64,000 nucleotides of DNA from Apoda limacodes (lineage: Eukaryota; Arthropoda; Insecta; Lepidoptera; Limacodidae), in contig OX291544.1 in the NCBI GenBank assembly GCA_946406115.1, forward strand, positions 930,001 to 994,000, given 5' to 3'. Under the pieces are notes generated by a model. That model was given only the letters and a program-made list of their open reading frames with translations, was not told the origin of the DNA and did not search any database. This document shows positions 11,633 to 21,999 of this stretch, piece after piece. Position numbers and translations under genes: made by a program. Each line of letters starts with the position of its first letter. The first letter of the stretch is position 1.

Positions 11633-11765
11633 TAGGTTTCAGTTCATTTTCCTAAAGGTTTCTTCGAAAACCGCTGAAAAAAGTTTTAGGGATAGGGGTC
11701 TCCCTGTCTCACTCCTCTTTGTATGTTGATACTTTCTCCTTCTCTTTCCATTTTTATTTTTGCTG
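11633..11765 (-). pseudogene. RTE-clade LINE fragment upstream of the V insertion
   Basis: On the minus strand, reading from about 11745 downward, the sequence gives 'RGVRQGDP', the classic RT block between fingers and palm in RTE elements, followed by a degenerate 'FRKMN'-type stretch. It joins in sense to the fragment at 10640-11150 once the V insertion is removed. Confidence 0.7.
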
Positions 11766-12134
11766 TACTATGCTTGTATATATTTCTAATGACCCTTTCT
11801 CTACCCCTTCCTATCTTACCTTATATGTAAATTTAATTGATGCGGCGTAAACATATAACTTTAAATTTTACTTCTTAACTTACTTACTTTAAGATATAAA
11901 ACTTCTGTATAGATATAACGTATGTATCCAAAAAAAATGACAGTTCTTTTATGCAGTGTTTGTAAATAAAAAGAAAAAAATTAAGTCTTAGCGTAGGATG
12001 TGATGCGCTCCAAGTCCTAACTCAACTATTCTCATTAATGTTACTTGGTTTTTGATGACTGAAAATCAACTATTATTTGATAATGATTTATTTGTGATGC
12101 CCTAGAAGGACGCTTTTATCCAATAGTCCACCGA
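11766..12134. other. No gene recognised
   Basis: AT-rich spacer. 'TTTGTAAATAAAAAG' near 11960 could be an old retroposon tail, but nothing more can be said. Confidence 0.45.
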
Positions 12135-12240
12135 GATAGCCCAGTGCGATAGCCCAGTGCGATAGCCCAGTGCGATAGCCCAGTGCGATAGCCCAGTGTG
12201 ATAGCCCAGTGCGATAGCCCAGTGCGATAGCCCAGTGCGA
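12135..12240. repeat. 13-bp minisatellite (GATAGCCCAGTGC), about 8 units
   Basis: Eight head-to-tail units are nearly identical (one C to T change). The array abuts 'AATTGGGAAAAAAGC' and then a 'GAGGCCTGTGCCCTGCAGTG' block. Its reverse translation gives a spurious repetitive open frame. Confidence 0.95.
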
Positions 12241-12310
12241 ATTGGGAAAAAAGCTTCCTTCTCCAAGGAGAGGCCTGTGCCCTGCAGTGGGGCATACAAC
12301 GGCAAGATGA
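12241..12310 (+). repeat. RTE-type 3' end fragment
   Basis: 'GAGGCCTGTGCCCTGCAGTG' followed by GGGCATACAACGG resembles the 3' end of lepidopteran RTE elements ('GCCCAGCAGTGGGA'). It sits between the 13-bp array and the J tail, so the 13-bp array may be an expanded tail of this element. Confidence 0.55.
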
Positions 12311-12326
12311 TTTTGAATATTAAGTT

Positions 12327-12550
12327 GATAGTTATTAAAACGCTTAGTTTGTGGAATGAGATCCCTGCCAAGGTTTTGTCTAAGGACTACAGTATGGGGT
12401 TCTTCAGTAAGAAGTTATAAGATTTTTGAAGGGTCGGCAACGCGCGAGTAATACCCCTGATGTTTGCAAGCGTCAATAGGTACGGTGACTGCTTACCATC
12501 CAACCACCGTAAGCTTGTTTGCCACCTTAGTGGTATAACAAAAAAAAAGA
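12327..12550 (+). pseudogene. LINE J 3' end fragment
   Basis: It encodes 'LWNEIPAKVLSKDYSMGFFS' and, after a frameshift, the C-terminal 'FLKGRQRA' block. The J 3' UTR follows ('GTAAGCTTGTTTGCCACCTT', AGTGGTATAAC and an A-run at 12540). It aligns with the end of the J copy at 21790-21999. Only the last 220 bp are present, so it is a severe 5' truncation, as is usual for LINE insertions. Confidence 0.85.
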
Positions 12551-13685
12551 CGGGTAAAAACAAAGACATTATAATAGCGTAGACCACTAAAAGTAGGCGA
12601 AAATGTATGAGCTCTGCTCAATCTCTATCGGCGCCGTCGCCGAATGACAACCGATCCGGTAATTCGATGCGGCATTTCTCATTTCTCATTGTGCGTTCGA
12701 CTAAGAATGTTCTCAAGTTTTCATTAACAAATCCCTTCCCGTAGTATTGTATGATACAAGAAACACAAACATAGGTATTAAAAGTCAGTGGTAGGTGTTT
12801 TTCTACAAAAAAAGAAATATATATTTTTAATAATAAAGGTTACTTTTATTTTAGTACAAAAATTAAAGCGTTGTGTGTCGAGAAAAAAAATCGATAAAAC
12901 CATATCCTATATTACTGTTATGATTCAGTTTTTCATCGTTAACAAAAGAAGGCATTAATTAGTCATTGTTATTTAAAATTTAAAGTTGTATTAAAATAGA
13001 AATTAATTAGGTTAGATAGGTATTTTCTTATTATTTTCATTTGAAAACTGAAATTGACTAATGATAAATAAAATATAATAAAATTCCTTAATTTATTATT
13101 AAAAAATAAATTATTAATGTGGCAAACTGCATTGCGTATTTAAGCAAATAATTATGAACACACTTGTTTTGTAACACAGTTACATGAATAGACTTATTAA
13201 GTATTTTGAACATCCTATATTTCATCAAAACAGGTATATTTGGCCGAGCTTATGTTGTAAGAGTAGCCTAATGCCGTGACTTTCATAGTCTAATGAAATA
13301 GTATAACTAACATTAATCGGCGGCCGAACTTTGGTCATTCAATTAACGGGTATGGAACGCCTTACAAATATAAACTTTAAGAGCTCTAACTTAGGATACT
13401 AATAAATTATAAAATTGCTGTCGTCTCCCTTGTGTCGGACACAAGTCAACATAAGGGGTTTTGTAATAAAACAAGAATCCTATTATGAGCCCTGTTATTT
13501 TTCTGAAACGAATTAAAGTTAATAATTAAAATAATAAGAAAAATATCTAATACATACATATTATACACTATACCATTGAAGCGTACGACAAAAAGACACC
13601 ATATTACATACATATAAAAAACAAGATTTAATGAAGTCCTGATTAAGGCCAAAACCTTTTACCTAAATGGAATTTAGACCTAACT
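12551..13685. other. No gene recognised; AT-rich
   Basis: About 1.1 kb of AT-rich sequence without a coding motif, tRNA-like boxes or a recognisable repeat. Confidence 0.5.
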
Positions 13686-13830
13686 ATAAGGGGCCGTCCA
13701 TTAATCACGTGATGTTTTATTTAACATTTTTTAACCCCCCCTCCCCCTTGGTGATACGTGGTGAGGTTTAAGACTACCCCCCCTCCCCCACCCAAAATCA
13801 CGTGTATTTTTTTTGTACAGTAATTTTTTA
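13686..13830 (+). repeat. GGGGCCGTCCATTAATCACG repeat
   Basis: It starts AAGGGGCCGTCCATTAATCA and contains two CCCCCCTCCCCC tracts. This pattern is a recurrent insect interspersed repeat. It is non-coding and probably a decayed MITE-like sequence; I cannot identify its termini. Confidence 0.55.
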
Positions 13831-14039
13831 GCATATTATCTTTTAAATACAGGTATAAAGTATAATCTTATTTTATTCTAGAAAATTAAGGCATAGTAAT
13901 AATATTAAAGGAAAGGTGTCATGCGAAAAACTTATATTGTACTAGTATATAAACATATTTAATGTACATTGTCCTCGGACCACGGATTAGGAAGATTTTC
14001 TTCAACACTAACAACTGGAAAAGCATCTTGCAAGTTAGG
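13831..14039. other. No gene recognised
   Basis: AT-rich spacer. Confidence 0.4.
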
Positions 14040-14250
14040 GTCGGCTCATACCGAGTCGCGCCGCATCTAGTGGCCAATATCTTAAAGACCTGGCAGTCCG
14101 CTTTTTCGAGCGTACACTAAATCACCCGAATCGACTAATTGTGCAATCCACAACTTATCACTCCTTCAGAGTCTCTCGCCCCAAAAGCCCGGTGAAGCAG
14201 TAATGGCTGCAACAGCCAACTGCATTGTCAGTTCAGAAAAAAAAAAAGAA
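14040..14250 (+). pseudogene. LINE M 3' end fragment (jockey-type)
   Basis: It encodes 'RFFERTLNHPNRLIVQSTTY' (about 14101-14160), the C-terminal segment of a jockey-type RT protein. Then come a stop, 'AGCAGTAATGGCTGCAACAG' and a poly-A at 14236-14247. The same 3' end occurs at 34040-34095, and the same protein block occurs at about 29822-29850. It is 5' truncated. Confidence 0.75.
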
Positions 14251-15140
14251 AAAGTCTCGTGGTCTCACCCTTAGTTGTTTGCACTGTGCTTTGGTTAATA
14301 TCACCGTCGGTTTCATCAAGCCACTCTGAGTCATCATTTTCGTGCTCCACGCAGAGAATCTCTCTCGATGTACTGATCGATCTTAGCATTAGACTATTAT
14401 TGCTCGGATTAGGGTTTTTCCTTTCCTATACTCTGCAAATAGGGCTTTTTACAGATCAACTAGTTAAGAAATATTTTCGTTTAATGCAAAACATACGAGG
14501 TAACGGTTTTCACATGTATTCGGCGCCAAAATAACTAGCGACTAGAGCAAACCGAGCCCGGCAGTCGTCGCGGCGCGCGGGGACTTCGTCCGTTGCAACG
14601 GCGAGTTAAGAGGGATATACATTAGCTTTATGGGCGTAATGTTGATTTCCGATAGAGCTCATTTTTTAGTAGCAAAAATTTATTATAGTTAGGATAGCTT
14701 AGTGTAAAAACTGGAAAATAATTAATAACACTTACATCACATAAGATATAAAAATTCTATTACAGTAATTTTCTAGCTTTATAGTAATTTAATTATCATT
14801 TCATAAAATAATTTATGTTCCCGCTACCATTTGATAAGAAATGAAGTTATTAATTAAAAATAGAAAAACGAAAGGTTACGCCGTTATTTTTTTAAAGCGA
14901 TGTTTTAACAGATATTTTAAAACAAATACAATAATTTGCTAGTTAAAGAATTTTCCAGTCTGAAACTTGTAATAGCGCAGTGTAATCGATTTTAAAAACG
15001 AGCAGAAAACTGCACATTCAAGTAGGGCGCAGCACTGACCAATCTCTGTAAAGCTATGAAATCGTTAAGTAATCTTATAACCGGCTATAGTACTTCCATC
15101 TTAGATAGTAATTTTAGGTTTTATGTATTTACTTAATACT
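14251..15140. other. No gene recognised
   Basis: Mixed sequence, AT-rich from 14650. A 91-codon frame at 14259-14534 has no recognisable domain and I treat it as chance. Confidence 0.45.
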
Positions 15141-15520
15141 TCATCCGACCCGATCGCTTGCGTTCTCTGTGGGCGCAAGGGCCACCCTGCGAACTACAAC
15201 CGCCCCAAAAGCTCCCAAACAGAACCCACGAAAACCCAAAAAGGGTATATCGCGCCTCTCTGCCCCACGCCAACAGGCTCCGCTCGTGCCTGCTCCCCTC
15301 CCTGCAGTCAACGCCTGGAGCCGTCCTCCAGCGCTAGTTGACGCAGGAAAGTCAAGTCAGACAGACAAACTTCTGTCTGTACTCCCTGGGCCCGTCTCAG
15401 TCACGGGTATTCCCTACCCCGTCTCCCTCATGTCCCGGGACATCCCGTGACCCCAGCACCCAGCGCCTGCGCCAAGTGCTCCCGCACTTCTCGCACACAC
15501 GCACCTTACTACTACATCAT
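15141..15520 (+). pseudogene. LINE ORF1 (gag-like) fragment with a zinc knuckle
   Basis: 'ACVLCGRKGHPANYNRPK' (about 15153-15206) is a CCHC-type zinc knuckle in the form C-x2-C-x4-H, with the final cysteine lost. The +1 frame continues as a proline-rich tail ('KNPRKPKKG'-like, 'RQQAPLVPAPLPAVNAW'). This is the C-terminus of an RNA-binding ORF1 of jockey-type LINEs and probably belongs to family M or J. It ends where the antisense D3 LINE starts (about 15528). Confidence 0.7.
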
Positions 15521-15527
15521 CAGTTAA

Positions 15528-15630
15528 GGATTCAGTTATTTTTATAGGTATTTCACCAAAGAAATTTTCAAATATTTGGGCAACTTTTTCTTCATAATCA
15601 ATTAAACCAGAGTCTGTTTTGATATTAAAG
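15528..15630 (-). pseudogene. LINE D3, distal part, on the far side of element Q
   Basis: Minus-strand reading gives 'FNIKTDSGLIDYEEKVAQIF' and 'ENFFGEIPIKITESL'. This corresponds to the region between endonuclease and RT in D4 ('SDLDVANSFEKYFTEMP'). It continues in frame from the D3 part at 24621-25465 when Q and one copy of its target duplication are removed. Confidence 0.85.
15623..15630. repeat. Target-site duplication of element Q, left
   Basis: TATTAAAG immediately precedes the left TIR of Q. The identical octamer follows the right TIR at 24613-24620. Confidence 0.9.
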
Positions 15631-15723
15631 GGTAAAGTTGCACTTTAGGCACTTTCGTCAAAAATGGGGGGAATTTTTTTTTTACAATAAATAGCTATTT
15701 TGAGGCCTACAAATTAATAGAAT
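15631..15723 (+). repeat. Element Q left terminal inverted repeat
   Basis: Pairs with 24520-24612 in inverted orientation; includes the 'AATAAATAGCTATTTTG' block shared by both ends. Confidence 0.9.
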
Positions 15724-15961
15724 CTGTTTTCACGCCAAGGCAACAACTCTTATCGCCGCTCGCTGGATGAACGGGTGAGTCACACTCGTATGTTAAGTCG
15801 AGTTCACACGACGGAGAACGAGCTAACCCGAAGACACAAGATACCATAGCAACATATGCCTACCTACGACAACCGATTACTACGAAATAGCACTCGCTAC
15901 GCTGCGTTACACTTTGCTTGCCAGCTGTTATACCTACTCGATACCATATAATAAATAAAAT
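15724..15961. other. Q interior and probable LINE K 5' untranslated region
   Basis: Between the TIR and the K ORF1 start there is no coding sequence. The boundary between Q and K cannot be placed exactly. It ends with a short A/T stretch before the ATG at 15962. Confidence 0.45.
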
Positions 15962-16885
15962 ATGGCTAATAAGTGCAAAAATATAATGGCCGGTGGTAAA
16001 AATATAATTAATTCTAACTACCTAAAATGCTCAAAATGCAATGAACACTTTGACTTACCATGTTTAAATATATCGGAAAAGGTCTTTGAATCTTATCCTA
16101 TTAATAAACGAGTCATGGCTTTGTCCTCAATGCAAATGCTCTATACCCAAGGGAGATAATACGCACACACCGGTACGATCGTCTACAATAGAGAATGATA
16201 ATGTCACCTTACGCCGCGGAAATCGATCGAAGATGAGTTCCTGTAGTAATACCATGGAACAAAACCTTTCAACAAATATGTCTGTCCTTTTGATAGAGTT
16301 ACGGGAACTGAGGTCAGATGTGCAAGAAATAAAAAAAACAATATGGGGAGGTTAGAGATATTGTACAGGAACTTAAAAAGCAGCTTGCAGATGCGTCATG
16401 CAGTTTCGTCGAAAAGCTAGCTGACTGTGAAAACAAGATAAAAGCCAGAGATCTGGAAATAGCTGACTTACGAAACTCACTTACTCAAGTACAGTGCACT
16501 TTAAATACAATAGAACAAAAAAACATGGAAAATGAAATTGAAATTTTGGGAATTCCAGAATCATGAAAACCAACAACATATTTTTGCGTTGACCTGCAAA
16601 ACAATAGAAGTAGACCTACCCTTATCAGAGATTGATTCTGTATCCCGAGTCGGACCCCGCCGCGGCACCAGAGCAGCGCCATCTAATGGCTGGAAGCCCC
16701 GTCCTATCGTAGTAAGGCTTCAGAGACGAACTAGGCGCGACGAGTTGCTTAAGGCAGCTAAACTTAGGCCAAGCCTAAACACAGAAAACGTGATAAGTGG
16801 AACCCCCCAAAAACTGTATCTAAATGAGCGCCTCACGAAAACCAACAGAATGTTATTTCGAGACACCAGATTTAGAGCTAAATAA
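15962..16885 (+). pseudogene. LINE K ORF1: PHD finger, coiled coil, FP-like domain
   Basis: It starts ATG GCT AAT AAG at 15962. A PHD-type zinc finger covers about codons 5-60: 'YLKCSKCNEHFDLPCLNI' and, after a frameshift, 'WLCPQCKC'. A predicted coiled coil follows (about 16255-16530, with 'LIELRELRSDVQEIKK'). The last part (16532-16885) holds 'PIVVRLQRRTRRDELLKAAK' and 'LNERLTKTNRMLFRDTRFRA', the pattern of FP-like nucleic-acid-binding domains known in arthropod LINE ORF1s. Frameshifts near 16130, 16345 and 16560 break it. The end of the FP-like domain appears at 19372-19538, beyond the Helitron region. Confidence 0.8.
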
Positions 16886-17194
16886 AAATTGTGTGTGTCA
16901 GCTCCGACGCACGACTGGAGTTTAATCCTTAAGTTCGATAGTCTAACCAGACGCAAAAACAGTTTATTTAACTTAAAAAAGATTGATACTGCATGAAAGG
17001 GTAAATTAACAAATTAATGAAAATAATATACATATATAAATATATATTTATTCATTTCATATACATTTATTATAACTAATCGACGAAATATTTTACATTA
17101 AACTTTTCAGATGTCAATTTCAGATGTGCATAAATATATCATTAATAATGTTGATAAATTATGTAATTATTATTATCCGACTATTATCATTTTT
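16886..17194. other. No coding; left flank of the Helitron region with an inverted-repeat end
   Basis: TGGAGTTTAATCCTTAAG (about 16916-16933) is the inverted partner of CTTAAGGAGTAAACTCCA at 19376-19393. The rest is AT-rich with TATATA tracts near 17030-17060. Confidence 0.6.
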
Positions 17195-19046
17195 TTAAAT
17201 ATTAATTAAATCAACATTGTCTGCATTATTAATTACAGTGACAAGTGGTTTATGGTAACTAAAATAAGATACATGGACGTTCGTAGATACGTGGTTCACG
17301 AATCTTGAAAATAAATAACTTGTTCGGTGAATAAGCTTTCTTTTGATGTGTACATTGATACAAAAATCTTCTTCCTGGCCATCGAGTGGTCGGGGTAAAA
17401 GGTTTATCATATTGTTGACTGACACAGGTACATTGATTATTTGTCCGGTTATTGCGAAGTGACCGTTGAAATGCCGCAATCTACGTATCTGCATAAAAGG
17501 GAGCCGTGGTGATATGAATCTTTCAGCAATGATGTCTAATTCTGGTAAGTCCGCTGGTCTCTCTGGATATTTAAAACCATTGAAGGTTGCTAACGACGGA
17601 ATCTTGCCCTTTTTAATACTGACATTGCAAGTCTTACACATCTTGACATCAGCCACGTCGGTAAATGTCTAACACAAAAAATTAATAAGGTGTTAAATAA
17701 ATTATAAATAAAGAATTTAAAAAAATAAAATTTTGACCTACCGTAATTTGTTTTATTAGATTTTCATCATCAGATTGACCAGTTTTCAGATCATTTAAAA
17801 ACCATAGACGATCACAAATATTGCAGACGTGACCAAAAGAATTTTTCACAAACAGCTTGTGAAATAGTTTATGCGCGGATTGATGCGCACGATAGCTATT
17901 ATATGAATGGCTTGAATTCTCTTCTGGTAGCACAATATCCTCTAAATTCAAATCATCTTCATTATCAATTTGTTCATCTTCAATGACTGACTCAGCGTAC
18001 ACGCTATCATCAGCATCATGAAGATTTTGCGGTTGCATTGACGCATCAACATCTTCATTTTCTATTGGCTGAATTAATACTTGTTGTAATTCGTCATTTG
18101 GCAGATCTGAAGACAGTGTAGGTTGGCTTGGAAGTTGGAGGATTTCATCAAAATTAACTTCTGATGAACGTTGCTTCCGTCTTTTACTCGAAACGTTGAC
18201 TCTTTTTTGAGGTTTTCGTTTTATTGATGGCCTCGATGGTACAGTTTCGATGACTGCTTCGTGCTCTATGATTCTGGGTCCTATATCAGGACTTGATGGT
18301 GACAACTGTGCAGCAATCACGGGTGCGACGGACCCTGAGGGTTGGTTGATTGCCAGAATATTTTGGGCTTCCTTCATTAATTTTTTTTTTAATCGGTAAG
18401 CTCGCTGTCTCTCGGCTGGAGTTTTTGGAGGTTAAGATTTTTTCCTAGTAAAAAAATATAAAAAAAAATTAGAAAATTTATAAATGCATAATTATAAAAA
18501 TTTTAATTAACTTTAAAAAGAAAATTGATAAAAAAAGGTTTTTATAAACATTTTTTTAAAATTATTATAATTAATTTTTTATTTAAAATATAATATTATC
18601 TCAATAATTAACAAAAATGGTTATAAAAAGATAATTATGTCACTAAATCTTTTACGTACAATAATAAATAGTACATGAAAATTATTTAAATAAGCTAAAA
18701 AATAACCTTTCAAAAGAAAATTTTATACAAACATTATTATAATGAAAAAATATTGTCGATTTTTCTGATAATATTATCGAATTATTGACTACAATTGTTA
18801 ATATTCAAAAATTATTTATAAAATAAATCATAATAACGTGGAAGAATTTATAGACATCGACAAAAAAATAATTTTTGGTTAGGTTAGAAATTTTCTATTT
18901 TATGTGGATGCGCTCGATAATTATTAAAATATTTAATAAATACAAATTGCACATGCTCATACATATAATACATGAATTGCAACGTACCTTGCAGCCACGT
19001 GTTTTTTAGATGTTCCGGCAATATCATCTACACCTCTTTCTGCCAT
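17195..19046 (-). pseudogene. Helitron N-terminal gene fragment, three exons, antisense
   Basis: Exon 1 (19046-18988) starts 'MAERGVDDIAGTSKK' and ends at a GTACGTT donor. Exon 2 starts at 18444 after a TTTACTAG acceptor and carries the 'PKTPAERQRAYRLKK' motif typical of Helitron proteins, a K/R-rich stretch, an acidic region and 'HVCNICDRLWF', which is Cys-rich. A donor near 17745 (GTAGGTC) and an acceptor (TTTTTGTGTTAG) near 17670 lead to exon 3, with 'MCKTCNVSIKKGKIPS', 'NGFKYPERPADLPELDIIAE' and 'ISPRLPFMQIR'. The last is the conserved N-terminal domain (DUF6570-type) in front of the Rep/helicase region. An in-frame TAA lies at 18434-18432, and the frame ends after 'CINVHIKRKLIHRTSYL'. 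Rep nuclease and helicase are absent, so this is a broken 5' part. Confidence 0.8.
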
Positions 19047-19371
19047 AGTTATTTGAAAATACCTTCAGTTCACTTTAGCGGAACACAATGATAACGATTA
19101 AAACTTCACAATAACAATATTAATTATTGATATTTATAATAAAAACAGCAATATAAAAATGTCGACACTGATAGAAATAAACAAACCCAATAACATATAG
19201 GTATAGTCGCTTTGCAGTATACCCTATGCACATGTCCCTATACCCTACACTCACAACCAAATTAGAAAGTTGCGCGACATAGGATGCGCACCAAAAACGT
19301 AACGAGGTCATTCATCGATAGATTTTACTCCTCACATTTTTCTCATACCGGGCTCCTTATATATGCAAATC
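19047..19371. other. Helitron 5' flank; no coding
   Basis: Upstream (on the minus strand) of the Helitron ATG. It probably contains the 5' leader of the Helitron, but no clear TC terminus next to an A/T target can be chosen. Confidence 0.4.
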
Positions 19372-19538
19372 GATTCTTAAGGAGTAAACTCCAACAATAT
19401 AATTATCGCTTCTGCTGGGTACGAAACGGGGCAATATATGTGCGAAAAGAAGAAAAAAAGCCTGCCATACTCATCCGAAGTATGGACGACTTGGACGCCC
19501 ACATTGGAAAGGACCAAAGAAAAGAACCAGGGAATTAA
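19372..19538 (+). pseudogene. LINE K ORF1 C-terminal end
   Basis: 'QQYNYRFCWVRNGAIYVRK' followed by 'PAILIRSMDDLDAHI' is the usual last segment of an FP-like ORF1. It would continue the protein that breaks off at 16885. The intervening 2.5 kb is the antisense Helitron region bounded by short inverted repeats. It could also be a second ORF1 copy, because the residues just before it ('ANRFLRSK') partly duplicate those at 16868-16882. Confidence 0.65.
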
Positions 19539-19901
19539 ATGGTCAATTAGGTATATTTTTATGTATCTAAGTTGGTGTTACAAGTTTAGTTTGACTATGT
19601 TCCTAAATTTAATTATCTTATACATTGCAATTTATCAAACATGCATCTTTAACACACTCATACATTTATCATTAAATAATCTCTTACTCACTATTCACAC
19701 CACAAACTGTAATAACATATATACTTTGCTAGGAGCCAGCTTTAGTTACCAACCAAATAACCAATCAAAAAACCAGCTCAGAAAATGCCACTCAAAAAAC
19801 TACTTTGAATTTAATAACAACAGTAGCTCTTTAATTCCTGTCAATGTCTTAGCACGCTTGACGCAAATATTTTCCTGGATTTACTTTTATCAGTTCCATA
19901 T
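19539..19901 (+). other. LINE K inter-ORF spacer
   Basis: About 360 bp of AT-rich sequence between the K ORF1 end and the K ORF2 start, without a recognisable motif. Confidence 0.5.
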
Positions 19902-21247
19902 ATGGCCTCTGTGATTTTAGACACTGTAGAAGAAATAGACAAATCTTTTGTGAAGTGTCAAGCGTGTAGTACACTTGAAAATTGTAAAATAAAATTAACA
20001 AATGAATTCGGTCTTAAAATTTTAACATTTAATATTCGGAGTATCCAAAAAAACTTTAACGAATTTTTAATAGCTTTAAGGCGACTTGATATACAAATAG
20101 ATGTGATCATTTTAACTGAATGTTGGCTTGCTGGGGGAGTCACGCCCGGTAAGATCCCCGGTAATAATGGTTATCAGACCAATAAAAACCTAAATGGGGG
20201 TGTTGTAATGTATGTAAGAGATATTTGGAACAGCTCATGTGTTAATGAGCCACCATTAGAGGATGCTGAAGGCTTGATTATAGAACTTTCAAGCACCATC
20301 AGTATTCTGGGTATATACAGATCGCCATCATTTAAGCAAACTAAAACATTTTTAAACTCTCTTAGCATAATACTAGTCATTAAAACATAAACTTACAGTT
20401 ATTTTGGTTGGAGACATTAATATTGACACTCATCACACGTGTGACAACGGAAATCAAGAGTATGTGTACTTAATGGCAGAATAAGGCTTTTTGCCGGCAA
20501 TAACTTTACCCACTAGAAAGAATTCTTGTTTAGATCATATATTTGTTAAAACTAAGTTAGGCAATGCAATAGGCTTAGTAACAACACCAGATATTACTGA
20601 TCACAGCATAGCGATGCTCGGAATAAGGAATATTAGACAGCCTATGACGCAAAATCACAGATTCGTTTGTAAAGTTAATTATGCAGCAGTTGTCAAAGAT
20701 CTTAAAACAACTGAATGGTCCGCTGTTACTGATACTAATAACATAACCCAAGCTGTCAAAAACTTTGAGAAAATTATCTCTACAGCTGTGTAAAAAAATA
20801 CAACTAAAATGCGTATTAGTCACTCAAAGTTTATAATCAAGCCGTGGATCACTCCGGGGTTAGTAAGGTGAATGAAACATCGTGATAAACTCCATCTAGA
20901 ACTTAAAAAATACCCGCAAGATCAAAATCGTAGGCTCATCTATAATCGATATCGAAATTTCTGTACTAACCTTTTACATAAACTCAAACATAACTATGAA
21001 AGTGAACTGCTAGAAGAAAGTAAGAACGACCCAAAGAAGCTTTGGGATGCTATAAAAACTATAGGTAATTTGAAAAAACATGACATTTCAGCTTTAGATC
21101 TTACTAAACTAACAAGCGACCCGGTTGAATCAGTAAATAAGTGTAATGCCTACTTTACTTATGTGGGAAAAAACTTTCAGATGATGTGCTTAAAAGACTT
21201 GGCAAAGCAGAAGAATCCATGACCCCTTGTAACTCTATTGGAAGCCC
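19902..21247 (+). pseudogene. LINE K ORF2, N-terminal part: endonuclease and linker
   Basis: 'MASVILDTVEEIDKSF' leads to the apurinic-like endonuclease: 'LTFNIRSIQKNFNEFL' (catalytic N), 'ILTECWL' (catalytic E), 'GLIIELSSTISILGIYRSPS', then after a frameshift at about 20385 'ILVGDINIDTH' (D and N), and 'TDHSIAML' with the D-H pair at about 20595-20620. Stops occur at 20482, 20791 and 20870. The linker has 'NDPKKLWDAIKTIGNLKK' (about 21025-21080). The frame 'VLKRLGKAEESMTPCNSIGS' (about 21187-21246) is cut by the J insertion and resumes at 22000. Confidence 0.85.
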
Positions 21248-21999
21248 TGTCTCACATTTCCAGAACACTCCCCTCTCCATCTCCAAGAGCATTGGGATCC
21301 TTGGTGTCGACATCTCCAGCGATGTTCAGTTCCGAGATCATTTACAAGATAAGGTAAAGCTGGCGTCCAAAAAACTTGGTGTACTCAACAGAGCGAAGCA
21401 GTACTTCACGTCGGGGCAAAGGTTGTTACTTTACAAGTCGCAAGTCCGGCCCCATATGGAGTACTGCTGCCATCTCTGGGCAGGTGCACCCGGATACCAG
21501 CTTGACCCTTTTGACTCGGTTCAACGACGGGCTGTGAGAATTGTCGACGATCCCAAACTCACTTGCGGTATCGAGCCCTTAAGTCTGAGGAGAGACTTTG
21601 CCTCACTGTGTGTGTTCTACCGCTTGTACAATGGGTTGTGTTCTGAGGAATTGTTCGAAATGATGCCCACGGCTACTTTCTACCATCGCACCGCTCGCCA
21701 TCGGCAGGGAATTCATTCTCACACTTTAGAACCTAAATGGTCGCGTACAGTGCGGTTTCAGAGAAACTTCCTCCCGCGAACGCTTAAGTTGTGGAATGAG
21801 CTCCCTGCCAAGGTTTTCTGCAAGGACTACAGTATGGAGTTCTTCAAGAAAGAAGTTATTAGATTTCTGAAGGGTCGGCAACGCGCAAGTGATACCCCTG
21901 GTGTTGCAAGCGTCCATAGGCTACGGTGACCGCTTACCATCAGGCGGGCCGTAAGCTTGTTTGCCACCTTAGTGGTATAAAAAAAAAAAAAAAAAAAAA
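21248..21999 (+). mobile_element. LINE J insertion (5' truncated) inside LINE K ORF2
   Basis: About 680 bp of J coding sequence is fused in frame to K: 'FQNTPLSISKSIGILGVDIS', 'YCCHLWAGAPGYQLDPFDSV', 'FASLCVFYRLYNGL', 'RFQRNFLPRTLKLWNELPAK', 'FLKGRQRASDTPGVASVHRL', stop at 21927-21929. The J 3' UTR ends in a 19-20 A tract (21980-21999). This is the J C-terminal domain without RT catalytic residues. It is the best-preserved J 3' end in the window. Downstream, K resumes at once. Confidence 0.9.

Noticed and set aside
12102..12371. 89-codon minus-strand frame with repeated 'GLSHWAIALGYRT'
   Set aside because: It is the translation of the 13-bp minisatellite, not a repeat protein.
16532..16885. 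Similarity of the K ORF1 C-terminus to baculovirus FP-type proteins, suggesting an integrated virus
   Set aside because: The same domain is common in arthropod LINE ORF1s, it follows a PHD finger and coiled coil, and it is linked to a LINE ORF2; no other viral gene is present.
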